Below, piece after piece: positions 7,923 to 18,957 of a stretch of DNA of 64,000 bases. Both the position numbers and the translations under genes were made by a program. The notes below the pieces were generated by a model. It saw only the letters and a program-made list of their open reading frames with translations, searched no databases and had not been told where the DNA came from. The stretch is from Sphingomonadales bacterium (lineage in GTDB: Bacteria; Pseudomonadota; Alphaproteobacteria; Sphingomonadales; Sphingomonadaceae), in the NCBI GenBank assembly GCA_012032285.1, contig JAAURJ010000004.1:1-64000 (forward strand), read 5' to 3'. Numbering within the stretch: position 1 is the first letter of the stretch; each line of letters opens with the position of its first letter.

Positions 7923-9026
7923 ATGGCCGAAGCCGTCTGGATCAACCGCAGCGACCTAACCGACATGATGATCAATGAAGAGGCGATGCCCCTGCTTGCC
8001 GATAATGCCATCCGGTTGCGTATTGAAAGTTTTTCGGTCACCGCCAATAACGTCACCTATGCGGTTGCTGGCGACGCTTTTGGCTATTGGAATTTCTTTC
8101 CGGCGGGCGATGGTTTCGGCGTCGTCCCCATGTGGGGCCATGCGGTTGTGGAAGCATCCAACCATGCGGAATTTGCCAAAGGAGAGCGCATCTATGGCTA
8201 TTTGCCCATGGGAACGCATCTTGATGTCATTCCAGACAGGGTCAGCCCGGGCGGCTTTATTGATGCGTCGCCGCACCGGCAGCCCATGTCGCCCATCTAT
8301 AATCAATATAGCCGCCTTGCCGCCGACCCGGAACATGATCCCGCGCGGGAGGATGAACGGATGATCTTTGCCCCCTTGTTCAAAACCGGCTGGCTGATTG
8401 AATATATGTTTCGCAGCCAGGACTGGTTCGGCGCAGAAAATCTTATCATGACCAGCGCCTCATCCAAAACCAGCATGGGTCTGGCCAGCTGCGCCGCGCA
8501 AAGCGCCCCGCATATCCGCAGGATCGGCATGACATCGCCCGCCAATGTCGAATTTGTAACCGCATCGGGCCTGTATGACGATGTTATCGCCTATGACAAT
8601 GTCGCCGCCCTGCCCCAGTTGCCAAGCGTTTCGGTTGACTTTGCCGGCAATGCCGCGCTGCTCGCTGCCATTCATTCGGCGCTGGGCGAATATTTGAAAT
8701 ATAGCTGCCTTGTCGGTGCCACCCATGTTGATGCCAGAGGCGGCGGCGGTGGTTCAGGTGGCGGCACAGGCGGCGGCACTCGGAATTTAACGAACCCCGC
8801 TCCGATATTATTCTTTGCCCCCGACCATGCGGTCGCCGCGATTAAGGAATTGGGACCAAAATCCTTTGGCGAAGCCGTGGCAAAAAGCTGGCACGGATTT
8901 CTGTCCGCATTGAAAGGCAGCGTGACTATCGACCAACGCCCCGGCCTGGATGCCGCCGCTCAGGCGTTTCAGTCGATCTATAAAAACACCGCCGACCCAT
9001 CAGTTGGGATTGTTGTGCGGCCATAG
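7923..9026 (+). CDS. DUF2855 family protein (MDR-like fold)
   Basis: This protein of about 367 residues contains IRLRIESFSVTANNVTYAVAGD and GVVPMWGHAVVEAS. It also has an MDR-like nucleotide region (NLIMTSASSKTSMGLA), consistent with the uncharacterised DUF2855 family related to medium-chain reductases. ATG 7923 is preferred because AGGAGAG lies just before it. An unusual glycine-rich stretch (GGGGGSGGGTGGGT) interrupts the protein at about residues 275-290 and looks like a flexible linker insertion. The substrate is unknown. Confidence 0.8.
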   Translation: MAEAVWINRSDLTDMMINEEAMPLLADNAIRLRIESFSVTANNVTYAVAGDAFGYWNFFPAGDGFGVVPMWGHAVVEASNHAEFAKGERIYGYLPMGTHLDVIPDRVSPGGFIDASPHRQPMSPIYNQYSRLAADPEHDPAREDERMIFAPLFKTGWLIEYMFRSQDWFGAENLIMTSASSKTSMGLASCAAQSAPHIRRIGMTSPANVEFVTASGLYDDVIAYDNVAALPQLPSVSVDFAGNAALLAAIHSALGEYLKYSCLVGATHVDARGGGGGSGGGTGGGTRNLTNPAPILFFAPDHAVAAIKELGPKSFGEAVAKSWHGFLSALKGSVTIDQRPGLDAAAQAFQSIYKNTADPSVGIVVRP

Positions 9027-9193
9027 CAAAGCGCCCGGCGACACAGCTTACGATCCTCGCATTCCCTTTACGAACAATTGATCCGGCAACGGCGGGCAAA
9101 AACAGGCGGCAGTATAAATGCCGAATACATTGATCCTGAAACAGGATGGGGGTGATGGTTTTCCGATATAAAACCGATCGGCCAAGTCGCGCA

Positions 9194-10755
9194 TTAAGGT
9201 ATGGATTTCACGTCAGCATCTATTGCCAAAATCCCGCTAAGCCAAGTTGCAACCAATGCGATCAATCTCGGTGAATTGGCGTTACCCCCAAGGGTGGCAT
9301 TTTCCTGCGCCGATCCTGTGACCGCTCCCTCTACGAACCAGTGGCTTAAGCCATCAAGCATAACAACCTTTGACTTTGGATTATGCGCCAAAAGTTTGCT
9401 GGCCTCTACGGCAAAATATTTGGATGCGACAATGGGATCGAGCGAGCCAAAAACCTGCAAAACCGGCATAGCGACTGACTTTAATTGCGTGCCAAGTCGC
9501 AGCTGTGCAATTTGTTGAAGATCATCATTATCAATTTTGGCTAATGCTCCTTTTGCATCCTCTGCAGAAAAATCATTTGCGATAAAACCATTCACAACCT
9601 CAGTGCGAAGTATAGTTAAAATTTGATCGTTTGCTTTTGCGGTTTTTGCTTCAACAAGCTTGGTTACGGCGTTCACAAGAGTCTCAATTGCTTCCGGTTT
9701 TTTGCCAGCGTCCAAGAGCGTCTGACGCATTCCGCCGCTTACAATGTCGATACCATCGCCAACGCCCCCTGCCAAATTGACGATGGCCGCAATTTGCGGA
9801 TTTTCAAAGGCAAGTGCAGGGGCGATAATGGCACCTTGGCTGTGCCCGATAATTGTGATTTTGCGCTGGTCAATATCAGTGCGCTTCATCATCGCGGCCA
9901 AAACCATGCGTGCATCAGCGATCAGCTTGTCATTATTTTCTTCATATTTGCCCGTCGAAACGCCTGTGCCCCGTTTGTCATATTCCAGTGTCGCTATACC
10001 TTCAGATGATAAGCGGTCAATTAACTCGACAAAGCTGCCGCGCAGGTTTGGGCCCGTCCCCTGAATCAAGATTGAAAGCGGATATGGACCCTTACCCACT
10101 GGCAAGCGCAATGTTCCCGCTATTCGCACACCGGGTTCAGAATCAAAATAGAGCGATTGGGCACTCCTGTCCGGTCTATAGCCGGAAAACGGGTTGGCAT
10201 GAGTTTTGGAAACCGCCATATTTTTTCAAATGCCAACGGACCAAGGGAGATTGGAGAGCGAATTTCCCCCAATTGCAAAGATATAAGCTGCGATCCTGCT
10301 TCATAGCTTTCTGATGCAAGAGCATGATATTGGAACAATTTCCATCGGTGATCAAACACAGCCTCTTCGCGCATAAATGGCGTGTAAGGCTCAACCCTTT
10401 TTTGTAATGTAACAGGAATTGTTTGGCTAACATCTGATTTCGCATAAAAGCTTACAGTTATAACCTCCCCTTTCCGAACCGCAAAAGGAACTGGCGAAAC
10501 CGCTGCTGCCGACCAAGGTTCTCCTGCGCTGCGGGGTTGCAACGCCGTTAAACTGCCTGCACCAGCGACCTCTGGATCTGACTGCAAAGAAACACCTGTT
10601 CCATAAACAATCCAGCTATCAGCAGGCGTGATTGCAAGATCATTTACTAGCGGAGCGGAGCTTAGCGTGTCGTGTGTATCGGCATAAGCAGCCGAAGAGA
10701 TAAAGAGCAATCCCGCCATGAATAGCTGCAAGGATAATGTTTTAGGCTTAACCAT
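9194..10755 (-). CDS. Secreted alpha/beta hydrolase with N-terminal beta-rich domain (frameshifted)
   Basis: The N-terminus has a signal peptide (LFMAGLLFISSAAYADTHDT). A domain resembling carbohydrate-binding beta-sandwiches follows (VITVSFYAKSDVSQTIPVTL). After the frame break comes an alpha/beta hydrolase with nucleophile elbow GHSQGA, YDKRGTG, VFGSLDPIV and a late His (GLSHWF). A run of six A on the minus strand (T run at 10221-10226) seems one short; seven would join LAFEK to NMAVSKTHANP. No ribosome site precedes the internal ATG, which supports one gene. It is probably a periplasmic esterase or peptidase of unknown substrate. The gene is markedly AT-richer than its surroundings, suggesting transfer. 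Confidence 0.75.
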
Positions 10756-10872
10756 ACACTCTCTCGATCCGCGTGACGATGTAACATTACTAGCTGTTAT
10801 CGCGTTATTTTGTCAATTCCTATCATCGTTACAACTGTCGCTGCCCCGTTTTGTGAAGGGGTAATGCAATAC

Positions 10873-10906
10873 ACCCGTGCGCCCGGAAATGGGCGGGCGC
10901 ACGGGT
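10873..10906 (-). terminator. Hairpin terminator after the OmpA-family gene
   Basis: A perfect 12-bp stem, ACCCGTGCGCCC (10873-10884) and GGGCGCACGGGT (10895-10906), lies 14 bp past the stop of the minus-strand OmpA gene. The T tract after it is weak. Confidence 0.6.
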
Positions 10907-10919
10907 TTATGGTTTTGGG

Positions 10920-11810
10920 TTACAGCCCGTCGACGCTTTTGCTGACCAAAATATTGACCGATACGCGGCGGTTTTGCGCTTTTCCTTCGGTGGTGCCGTT
11001 ATCGGCCACCGGATCGGCTTCGGCCATGCCGGTGGGGGTCAGCATCCGATAGGGTTTCCAACCGCACGCCTGTTGCAAATGGTTGACGACGCGGCTTGCC
11101 CGCCGTTCGCTTAAGGTCTGATTATAATCATAATCACCAACAGAATCGGTATATCCCACAACCAACAGCAGGGCATTATCCATCGCGCCAGCCTGATTAG
11201 CGGCACCGCATAGCTCAGCCTCCGCCTGCGGGGTCAAACGCCATTTGCCAGTGTCAAAATAGACATTGGTGGTGCCTTTCAGATTATATTGGTCAATATC
11301 GGCCACACGTCCGCGCAGCGCTTCTGTCGCGGCGGTTTGCTCGGCAAAACCCTGCGCAGTGCCGGTGCGGATCATGCTGGCCGTTTTCAGATCCTTGTCC
11401 CTCAGGTCGATTTTGCTGGCGACCAGATTATCGCTCCATTGCACGGTTTTGATCTTCACCGGCAGGCCGTTGAGCAATTGATCGGCGGCAAGCTTGCTGC
11501 GGTCCAGTCCAAACAGGCCCTTGCTCGATTTGATTTTTGTCGCCTCGCTAAGGAACACGACCGTGTTGGTGCCGTCGGCGGTCGTAATCTGCATTTTATC
11601 ATCTTTGCGGGCGGAGATCATGCCCTCCACCTCCGGCCCTTCGGTCAGGCCAGTCAAGTCAGCGGGCGGCGTGCCGTATACGACAACATCGGGATTTTCC
11701 GCTGCTTGTGCAGGCAAATCTGTATCCTGTGCAGGCAAAATAGCGGGCGTCAGGATCGCTGCCGTGCCAAGCAGCAGAGCGGCGGGCACATATACGGGAC
11801 GGTTTTTCAT
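10920..11810 (-). CDS. OmpA-family outer-membrane/peptidoglycan-binding protein
   Basis: This 296-residue protein begins with a signal peptide (YVPAALLLGTAAILTPAILPA). A DUF5666-like segment of small beta repeats follows (EGMISARKDDKMQITTADG). The C-terminal OmpA/MotB domain has NVYFDTGKWRLTPQAEAEL, VGYTDSVGDYDYNQTLSERR and RRVSVNIL. That domain binds diaminopimelate in peptidoglycan from the periplasm. No transmembrane barrel is visible. It is monocistronic, with a hairpin terminator just downstream. Confidence 0.85.
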   Translation of the reverse strand: MKNRPVYVPAALLLGTAAILTPAILPAQDTDLPAQAAENPDVVVYGTPPADLTGLTEGPEVEGMISARKDDKMQITTADGTNTVVFLSEATKIKSSKGLFGLDRSKLAADQLLNGLPVKIKTVQWSDNLVASKIDLRDKDLKTASMIRTGTAQGFAEQTAATEALRGRVADIDQYNLKGTTNVYFDTGKWRLTPQAEAELCGAANQAGAMDNALLLVVGYTDSVGDYDYNQTLSERRASRVVNHLQQACGWKPYRMLTPTGMAEADPVADNGTTEGKAQNRRVSVNILVSKSVDGL

Positions 11811-12177
11811 TATATTACTCCTTCAATCAATGGAAGGTCCAGCCTGTTTTCCGGACTTACCGTTGACCGGATGTGGTCCACATCCAGCTTTGTCAGAGCC
11901 CCCAAACGACTTTATGCCATGAACATGGCCTGCTCCTAATTGTTCAGATGATCCTTGCTGGCAGATGAATGGACGGTGCAAAATGCCCCTTGGCTGGGTT
12001 AATGCGAGCCTGTCACGGGATGAGCAGTGTCATCGGAGATAGAGAATGGGTGTGTGTGGCGGCCAGATAGGCTTGGAATCGGCCTGCGCTAAACCTCTGA
12101 AATTATGGATTCGGCCTTCTTAAGGTGTGGCGGTGAAGCTGATTTTGCAGGCCGGGAAACAGGGTTCAAACCTCCCA

Positions 12178-12252
12178 CCCTTCGACAAGCTCAGGCTGAG
12201 CGCACGGGGCCGCGTCTTCAAAATGCGCTCAGGCTGAGCCTGTCGAAGCCGG
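12178..12252. repeat. Family B palindromic repeat pair
   Basis: CCCTTCGACAAGCTCAGGCT at the left (12178-12203) and its near reverse complement at the right (12225-12252) flank a spacer of about 21 bp. The core GCTCAGGCTGAGC is itself palindromic. This family recurs at 20.7 kb and 24.2 kb. Apart from this pair, the 498-bp stretch 11811-12308 between the OmpA gene and the next gene shows nothing I can identify. Confidence 0.8.
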
Positions 12253-12308
12253 ATTGCAGCAAAGCTGTGCGCCCCTTCCCCATGACACCGAATAAATGCC
12301 CGGCAATA

Positions 12309-12695
12309 TCACCGCCCCTGCCCATCCTTTTCCTGCCAATATTCAAAAGCGCTTTGCTGCACCTCTTTTAAGTAGCGCCGCGCGGCGTGGCTTTCAAATT
12401 CGCCGACAAAATCATGGCGGGCAAGCCACCATCCCTGCCCCGGAAGGCCGTCCTCTTCCCGCACCACCAAACAGGCCAGCTCCGGCTCACCTGCGCCGCG
12501 GGCGGCGGCATCAACCGCGTCCAGCACCTTACACAGGTTGCGCATTTTGGGCCGCGAAAAACTATAGCCCAGCAGCATCAGCATTTCGGAATAGCTGAAA
12601 ACCTGTCCTTTTTGCGCAGCCTCCTGTAATAATGAGCGCACGGCATCCACATTCATACGCGATGGCGCGGGCGCAGGGCTTGCATCCTTTGTCAT
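12309..12695 (-). CDS. Conserved hypothetical protein, 128 residues
   Basis: I do not recognise a named family. The protein is soluble. It has an alpha-helical region (AVRSLLQEAAQKGQVFSYSE), a motif SRPKMRNLCKVLDAVD, and an aromatic-rich part QGWWLARHDFVG. The start at 12695 lies just after the flavoprotein stop (12697), so it is probably cotranscribed. An internal Met at 12656 is an alternative start. Confidence 0.6.
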   Translation of the reverse strand: MTKDASPAPAPSRMNVDAVRSLLQEAAQKGQVFSYSEMLMLLGYSFSRPKMRNLCKVLDAVDAAARGAGEPELACLVVREEDGLPGQGWWLARHDFVGEFESHAARRYLKEVQQSAFEYWQEKDGQGR

Positions 12696-12696
12696 A

Positions 12697-13682
<986 letters not shown>

Positions 13683-13693
13683 CTATTCGATTG

Positions 13694-14625
13694 TCACGCC
13701 TGCGCCGCCATGGCTTTCATGACGCTGTTAAATTCGGTGATGATTTCGTCAACAATGGTTTTGATCGGCTTCACCGCGTCAATACGCCCCGCCACTTGCC
13801 CCGATAGCGCAATCGCGGCGTTCATATCGCCGCCAAAATACAGGTCGAGCGCGTTTGCCATCTCCATCATGATATGGTCGGGCGGGTTGGCCTCAATCGC
13901 CGCCGTCCGATCGGTTTTCAATGCGCGCAATGCCGGGCCTTGCCCATGCCGGTTCAGGAACACGGTGCCGGTTTCGGCGGCATCCAATATCGCCTGTTTC
14001 CAATTGTCATGCACCGGGCTTTCCGCCGCGCTGACGATGCGCGTGCCCATTTGTATGCCTTCGGCACCCAGCGCAAAGGCGGCCGCCATCGTCCGGCCGC
14101 AGGTCATTCCGCCCGCCGCGATAATCGGCACATCCACCTTCTCCCGGATCAGCGGGAGCAGCACCATCAACGCGACATCATCCTTATTCTTAAATCCGCC
14201 GCCCTCGCCGCCTTCGACCACCAGCCCGTCGCGCCCGCTGCAATGGCCTTGAGCGCGCCCGCCAGATTGGGCACAACATGAAACACCGTCAGTCCCGCCT
14301 CCTTCAACGGCCCGCAATAACGGTTCGGGTCGCCGGCGGATGTGGTGACAAATTTAATCCCTTGCGCAGCGACAAAATCAACGATCGAAGGATCGCGGAC
14401 AAACGCCTGTGCAATGTTTACGCCAAAGGGTTTGTCGGTCAGGTCGCGCATCTTCGCAATTTCTTCGCGGATCGTTTCCAATTCCCCCGACGATGTTTCG
14501 ATTATCCCCATGCCGCCCGCATTGGACATGGCCGATGCCACTTTTGAACGCGCAATCCAGCCCATGGGGGCCTGCACAATCGGATATTCCACACCCAGCA
14601 TTTGGGTGATACGATTTGGGGTCAT
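13694..14625 (-). CDS. Nitronate monooxygenase-like flavoprotein, second copy (frameshifted)
   Basis: About 311 residues show the same fold as its downstream neighbour: YPIVQAPMGWIARSKVASA, DKPFGVNIAQAFV, VVEGGEGGGFKNKDDV, and AAGGMTCGRTMAAAFALGAE. One G is missing near 14229: AIAAGA should continue as DGLVVEGGEGGG. The glycine-rich flavin-binding segments are intact on both sides of the break. The active-site segment differs from the first copy (GGEGGGF versus GGHPGE), so the pair probably has different substrates. Confidence 0.85.
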
Positions 14626-14736
14626 TGGCTCTCTCTTCGGGTTTGAGTCGTTTTTTGCAACCTTTCGGAGATTTACGTTTACGTCAAGCGGTCAATATGT
14701 TTTAATTCTCTTAACAAGACTCGCTTGAGGAGAGAA

Positions 14737-15582
14737 ATGATGGCGACCGCAGCGAAAGAAACGCACAGCGCAATGAACACCAGCCCGGGTTTTAACATAC
14801 CCGATCCGGCCAACATCGACCGGCAGGAGGGCAAGGTTTCCGACGCCGAATGGCGGCTGCGTTGCGATCTGGCCGCCACTTACCGCCTATGTGCGCTGCA
14901 TGGATGGACAGACATGGTTTTCACCCATATTTCCGCACGGCTGCCCGATGAAGACGGCGAGGAACGGTTTTTGATCAACCCCTATGGCGTGCTGTTTGAC
15001 GAGATGACGGCGTCGTCGCTGGTAAAAATTGACCTTAATGGTGCCATTAAGCAGGAGACACCTTATTTCATCAATCCGGCCGGCTTTACCATCCATAGCG
15101 CGGTGCATAGCGCCCGGCATGATGCGGGCTGTGTCATCCATGTCCACACACCCTATGGCATTGCAGTGTCGATTCAGAAAGACGGCCTGCGCCGTTATTC
15201 GCAATTTTCGATGCAGGTGCAGGAGGATCTGGCCTATCATGATTATGAAGGTATCGCGCTGGATCTGGACGAACGCGAACGGTTAATCGCTGACCTTGGC
15301 AGCCATAGCTTGCTGATGCTGCGCAATCACGGGACGCTAACGGTGGGGCATAATTGCGCCATCGCGTTTTTGCGTATGTATTTCCTCGAAAACGCCTGCA
15401 AGACGCAGATTTTGGCACAGGCGGTTGGGGATGAGGAGAAGCTGAACGAAGAACCCAAGGCGATGGGCGAACGTGTCTATCAACAAGGTGCAAGCGCTTT
15501 TGTCCCCGGCCTGGGCGATAATCTGATCTGGCCGGGATTGATACGCAAGCTGAACCGGAGCAATCCGGGCTATGATTATTAA
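14737..15582 (+). CDS. Class II aldolase/adducin family protein
   Basis: About 281 residues. The fold is that of zinc-dependent class II aldolases: LHGWTDMVFTHISARLPD, FLINPYGVLFDEMTASSLVK, metal-binding HVHTPYGIA, and MLRNHGTLTVGH. ATG 14737 is preferred, with GAGGAG just upstream; an adjacent ATG at 14740 is equally possible. The gene is divergent from the flavoprotein pair and followed by a convergent TetR gene. Adducin-type homologues without known aldolase activity are common in sphingomonads, so no substrate is given. Confidence 0.85.
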   Translation: MMATAAKETHSAMNTSPGFNIPDPANIDRQEGKVSDAEWRLRCDLAATYRLCALHGWTDMVFTHISARLPDEDGEERFLINPYGVLFDEMTASSLVKIDLNGAIKQETPYFINPAGFTIHSAVHSARHDAGCVIHVHTPYGIAVSIQKDGLRRYSQFSMQVQEDLAYHDYEGIALDLDERERLIADLGSHSLLMLRNHGTLTVGHNCAIAFLRMYFLENACKTQILAQAVGDEEKLNEEPKAMGERVYQQGASAFVPGLGDNLIWPGLIRKLNRSNPGYDY

Positions 15583-15608
15583 GGTGGTAATTGGGGGGGG
15601 TCAGGATT

Positions 15609-16245
15609 CTAAGACACCACCCGCATCGCCCTTTCGCTTTCCGCCGAAAGCGCGGCGTTCAGCCCGGCAAAAATGGTTCCGATAATGATCGCCAATTTTT
15701 CCTCCGACAAATTATGGCGCAGCTGGATCATCACGTCGGGGCTGCAATAAGGATTGACCATTTGATTGATCAGCGAAACGCACTGGTCAAATCGAATAGC
15801 CTTTGAAATAGCCTTCCTCCATCGCATCAGCGACCACCATGGCGAGATAATGATCGCCCAAGTCAACATAGCCCTTTACCACTTCAAAATGCTGGTTACC
15901 AAGCAGGCAATAGCTTTCGAACAGGCCCGGATCCTCGTCATAGCGTGCCCGCATCATCACGAAACGGCGAGCGAAAAAAGCCAACATTTTTTCCCGCGCG
16001 GGCATATCGGCGGCGGTCACCTCTTCCATCACAGCAACCTTATCGGCGAACCAGGCTTCGGCCACAGATTCCAACAAAGCCTCTTTGCTGTCAAAAAAGC
16101 GGTAGATATTGGACGGCGACATACCCGCTTCGGCGGCAAGTTCGGTCATCGAAATATCCATCGCACCGCGCTTGCCAATCATTTTTTCAACGGTATCAAG
16201 CAGCAAGGTGCGACCAGCCTCTATATCAGTTTGCGGACGTGCCAT
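15609..16245 (-). CDS. TetR-family transcriptional regulator (frameshifted)
   Basis: About 211 residues. The N-terminal HTH reads ISMTELAAEAGMSPSNIYRF followed by FDSKEALLESVAEAW, the TetR signature. The C-terminal ligand domain is divergent. An extra G at about 15800-15801 shifts the frame: EEGYFK should continue as AIRFDQCVSLINQM to the stop at 15609. It lies between the aldolase and dinB. Likely targets are itself or the divergent aldolase and flavoprotein genes, which cannot be shown here. Confidence 0.85.
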
Positions 16246-16298
16246 AAATCGCCTGTGTTATAAGAATAGATCACTTTTATGATATATGAATAATATCT

Positions 16299-17428
16299 TC
16301 ATCTTTCAATATCGTCAAAAACAAAATGCGCCTGCCCGTGACTTGCCCCTTCTTTATCCTCCGTCCCGGCTAGGTTCGACAGGGTTAACCCAAGCAGGCG
16401 AATGCCCCTGTTAACGGGCAAAATGCTGTCCAGTAATTGATGGCCGATGGCGGTAAATTCGGCCCGGTCGCGGATCATATGTCCGGTGCTTTGCGAACGG
16501 GTCAGCGTTTGGAAATCGGCATAGCGCAGCTTCAATGTCACGGTTCGCCCCGCCGTATCATGGCGTTCAATCCGGTCCCATACCATCAGGATGATTTCAT
16601 CCAGTGCATGGCGCAATTCGGCTTCGCTTTGTTTGTCTTCGAAATAAGTGCGTTCGCCGCCAATGGATTTGCGGGTGCGGTCGGGGTTGACGGGCCGGTC
16701 ATCGACGCCGCGGGCCGCATTATACAGATATTCGCCCCAGCTGCCGAAATGGCGGGTCAGCCATAGCGAATCTTTTTCGCGCAGGTCCGCGCCGGTTTCA
16801 ATCCCCAGCTTTGCCATTTTTTCCGCCGTGCGCGGGCCAACGCCGTGGAAACGCCGCACCGGCAATCCGGCAACAAAATCCGCCCCCTGATCGGGTAATA
16901 TCACGCATAGTCCGTCGGGCTTATTCTGGTCACTGGCTATTTTGGCGATGAATTTGTTATAGCTGACCCCGGCGCTGGCGGTCAGTCCGGTTTCGGCGGC
17001 AATGGCGGCGCGTATGGCACGGGCGATTTTGATCGCGCTGCCGATACCCTGTTTATCATGGGTGACATCCAGATAGGCTTCATCCAGTGATAAGGGCTGG
17101 ATCAAATCGGTGTGGCGGGCGAATATCTCCCGTATTTGCCGTGATACCTCCCGGTAAGCATCAAAACGGGATGGCACGAATATCAGATCGGGGCATAGCC
17201 GCATCGCGCGCGAGGATGGCATGGCCGATTTCACGCCATAGCGCCGCGCCTCATAGCTGGCGGCGGCGACCACGCCGCGTTTGGACGATCCGCCGACCGC
17301 AACAGGCTTTCCGCGCAGCGCGGGGTTATCCCGCTGTTCCACGCTGGCAAAAATGCATCCATATCGACATGGATGATTTTGCGCACCGGCGGGCCGGAAT
17401 CGCTATGCGGATGGTGGTTGCTGTCCAT
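16299..17428 (-). CDS. dinB: DNA polymerase IV (frameshifted)
   Basis: About 376 residues of a Y-family translesion polymerase: KIIHVDMDAFF with the first metal ligand, AVGGSSKRGVVAAASYEARR, the catalytic SLDEAYLDVT, and the HhH region FHGVGPRTAEKMAKLGIE. The C-terminal little-finger domain ends in HGQAHFVFDD. A run of five T on the minus strand (A run 17349-17353) seems one short: DMDAF should continue as FASVEQRDNPALRG. An in-frame TTG lies six bases upstream of the chosen ATG. I see no clear LexA box. Confidence 0.9.
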
Positions 17429-17491
17429 AGCCAATAGGTAATCCCATATTTCCCGCTAGCCAATATGGGGATAAGGGAGCATAGCCAAAAT

Positions 17492-18732
17492 ATGGCCCGC
17501 CAAGACCCCGAACCTGAAGCCGCAATCGGCGAACGAGAGCTGGTGGCAATGATGGCGTCGCTTATGGCAATCAATGCATTGGCCATTGATACCATGTTAC
17601 CCGCCTTTCCCAGCATGATCGCGGCATTTGCCCTAAAGGATGCCAATCATGTGCAATATATCATCAGCAGCTATTTGTTCGGCATGGCGGCAGGATCGCT
17701 TTTTTACGGGCCTCTGTCGGACCGTTTCGGACGCAAGGCGGTGATGCTGCCCGCGATTATCGGCTATGCAATATTCTCCTTTGCCTGCAGCTACGCGCCG
17801 TCCTTTGAAATATTGCTGACCCTTCGTATCTGTCAGGGGCTGTGCGGCGCGGCGATGGGCGTGCTGGTCGCCGCGGTGATCCGGGATAAATTTGAAGGCG
17901 ACGCCATGGCGCGGCGGATGTCGATGATTTTCATGACCTTCATGATCGTGCCGATCATCGCGCCTCTGTTCGGATCGCTGATCCTGAAAATCGCACCATG
18001 GCGGTTGATTTTCGATCTGTTGCCGCGCTCGGTCTGGTCCTTGCCCTTTGGGTGTGGCGGCGTTTGCCCGAAACGCTTAACCCGGCCAATGTCATTCCGA
18101 TTGCGCCGTCCGCCATCGCCCGCACATGGAAAGCCATTGTTACAAACCGGCTCGCCTTGGGCTATGTGCTGGGCAGCGGCATGGGACAGGGCGCTTTATT
18201 CGGCTATTTGAATGCGTCCGAACAATTGTTCGGCGATACATTCCAGGCCCGCGATTTTTTCCCCATCGGCTTTGCGATTATCGCCATAGGTATCGCCATA
18301 GCCAATTTTACCAACAGCCGCATCGTCGAACGCTTTGGCGCCCGGCGGGTATCGCATAGCGCGGTTTTTGTCTTCATCGCCATGGGCTTGCTTCAGATTC
18401 TGGCGGCAAAGCTATGGCCCGCCTCTCTGCCTTTATTCCTGCTTCTGGTGACTATCAACATGGCGATGATCGGTTTTATCGGCAGCAATTTTTCCTCCAT
18501 CGCCATGCAGCCTTTTGGCGCGATGGCGGGGGCGGCTTCGTCATTCCAGATGATGATCCGCACATTTATGGGCGCTGCGATCGGCGCGCTGATCGGGCAG
18601 CAATTTGACGGCACGGTCGTGCCCGTTGCCATCGGGTTTTGCCTGTGCGGGGCTGCTGCGCTGTTGCTGGTTATGTGGTCGGAACGCGGTAAGCTGTTCA
18701 CCCGTCCTGGAACCGTGGTAAAAAAGACCTAG
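17492..18732 (+). CDS. MFS multidrug transporter, Bcr/CflA type (frameshifted)
   Basis: About 413 residues with 12 predicted membrane helices. Helices 2-3 carry the MFS signature GPLSDRFGRKAVML, and helix 5 has RICQGLCGAAMGVLVAAVIRD. A G seems missing near 18021-18023: WRLIFDLL should continue as AALGLVLALWVWRRLPETL. The family exports drugs such as bicyclomycin by proton antiport across the inner membrane. ATG 17492 is chosen for the upstream GGGAG. The gene is divergent from dinB and convergent with the permease. Confidence 0.87.
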
Positions 18733-18905
18733 ATTTAGGACCTAGGCCTGCCTGCTACCGCCACGGCACCGCCAACCCCATTGTTGGATTATTCCTACAA
18801 ATTGAGGCTGAAATGGCCGAAAAAAAGGCTTCCTTGGTGTAAACTTTGTAAACTTAGCAAAGCCGGATACGCCCTTTTCCATCAGCGAAAGTGAGATGGC
18901 AGGCA

Positions 18906-18930
18906 CAAAAAAGGAGGCCGAGGCCCCCTT
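18906..18930 (-). terminator. Rho-independent terminator of the amino-acid permease
   Basis: On the minus strand, AAGGGGGCCT pairs with GGCCTCCTT (one G-U pair) and is followed by a T run. It lies 28 bp past the repaired permease stop codon. This placement supports the permease truly ending at 18958 rather than at the earlier frameshifted stop. Confidence 0.7.
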
Positions 18931-18957
18931 TTCCCGTTATGCTTAGTAATGACCGGC

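Noticed and set aside
12105-12371. 88-residue frame over the family B repeats
   Set aside because: Most of it is translated palindrome, and it runs into the opposite-strand gene at 12309.
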